Assembly: GCA_903878115.1 (NCBI GenBank) | Contig: CAIRGO010000100.1 | Span: 1-43,054 of the forward strand | From: Akkermansiaceae bacterium | GTDB lineage: Bacteria > Verrucomicrobiota > Verrucomicrobiia > Verrucomicrobiales > Akkermansiaceae | Reading direction: 5' to 3' | DNA: 43,054 nucleotides | Shown: positions 42,961 to 43,054 of the stretch, piece by piece | How the letters are laid out: the number at the start of each line of letters is the position of its first letter | Position numbering within the stretch: the first letter of the stretch is position 1 | Translations under genes and position numbers: made by a program | The notes under the pieces: generated by a model | Databases searched by the model: none | What the model saw: the letters and a program-made list of their open reading frames with translations, nothing else | What the model was told of the DNA's origin: nothing

Positions 42961-43054
42961 ATGAAAAATGACACCGGAGAGGTTAAGTCGTTGCGCCATT
43001 ATTCATGACACCCGGCGCTTGGTTGTTTTATGGTTGTTTGGGGATGTTTTGACA

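Noticed and set aside
42961-43054. Short ORF or gene start at the right edge
   Set aside because: Only a 15-codon ORF (ATG at 42961) is present; nothing else is supportable in the last 94 bases.

Overview
The window looks like a chromosomal segment from a member of the Verrucomicrobia (PVC group), at medium GC by eye. The inference rests on very long secreted proteins made of 'autotransporter-associated beta-strand' repeats with a 'DxDxDGMPDxWE' calcium-loop linker and a C-terminal beta-sandwich ending in 'RFYRVV/RFVRLTV', together with a Gram-negative envelope gene (lptD) and PVC-style small hypotheticals. No phage, IS element, CRISPR array or rRNA was seen. I have run no database search; family names come from motif recognition.

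Layout. 1-1802: end of heme O synthase (ctaB) and an FAD monooxygenase. 1804-12103 (all minus): a block of secreted proteins, namely an unrecognised 617-residue protein, a metzincin-like/beta-repeat protein, a tiny membrane protein and a pectate-lyase-like/beta-repeat protein. This block probably handles or binds polysaccharide outside the cell. 12284-15170: EamA-type exporter, unknown small protein, ammonium transporter. 15222-19191: argS, a class IV aminotransferase (pabC-like) and an APH-fold sugar kinase. 19192-25421: lptD, a secreted six-EF-hand protein, metF and an AsmA-like membrane protein. 25537-30968: scpA, a two-gene HtrA operon (one intact protease, one catalytically dead relative with a PDZ inserted into the protease fold) and a divergent PBP1A. 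31066-34796: tRNA-Lys, a solitary RelE-like protein, a TPR membrane protein and an overlapping comEC. 34851-42887: FmdB zinc ribbon, a small secreted peptide, uppS, M3 oligopeptidase, MidA-type methyltransferase, fabH, an NDP-sugar nucleotidyltransferase and an orphan DNA methyltransferase.

Many genes serve the envelope: uppS and PBP1A (peptidoglycan precursor carrier and polymerisation), lptD (LPS export), fabH (fatty acids), HtrA proteins (periplasmic quality control), and AsmA-like and beta-repeat proteins.

The most interesting signal is about gene expression. Almost no start codon has a Shine-Dalgarno sequence, and at six genes a -35/-10 pair sits so that the predicted transcript begins exactly at the start codon, which suggests widespread leaderless mRNAs. 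Other items worth checking are the pseudo-HtrA architecture, tandem palindromes at the amtB promoter, an 18-bp palindrome between htrA and PBP1A, a ComEC with an altered metallo-beta-lactamase motif, phased A-tracts behind the tRNA-Lys promoter, and a hand-counted excess of the hexamer TGTTAG.
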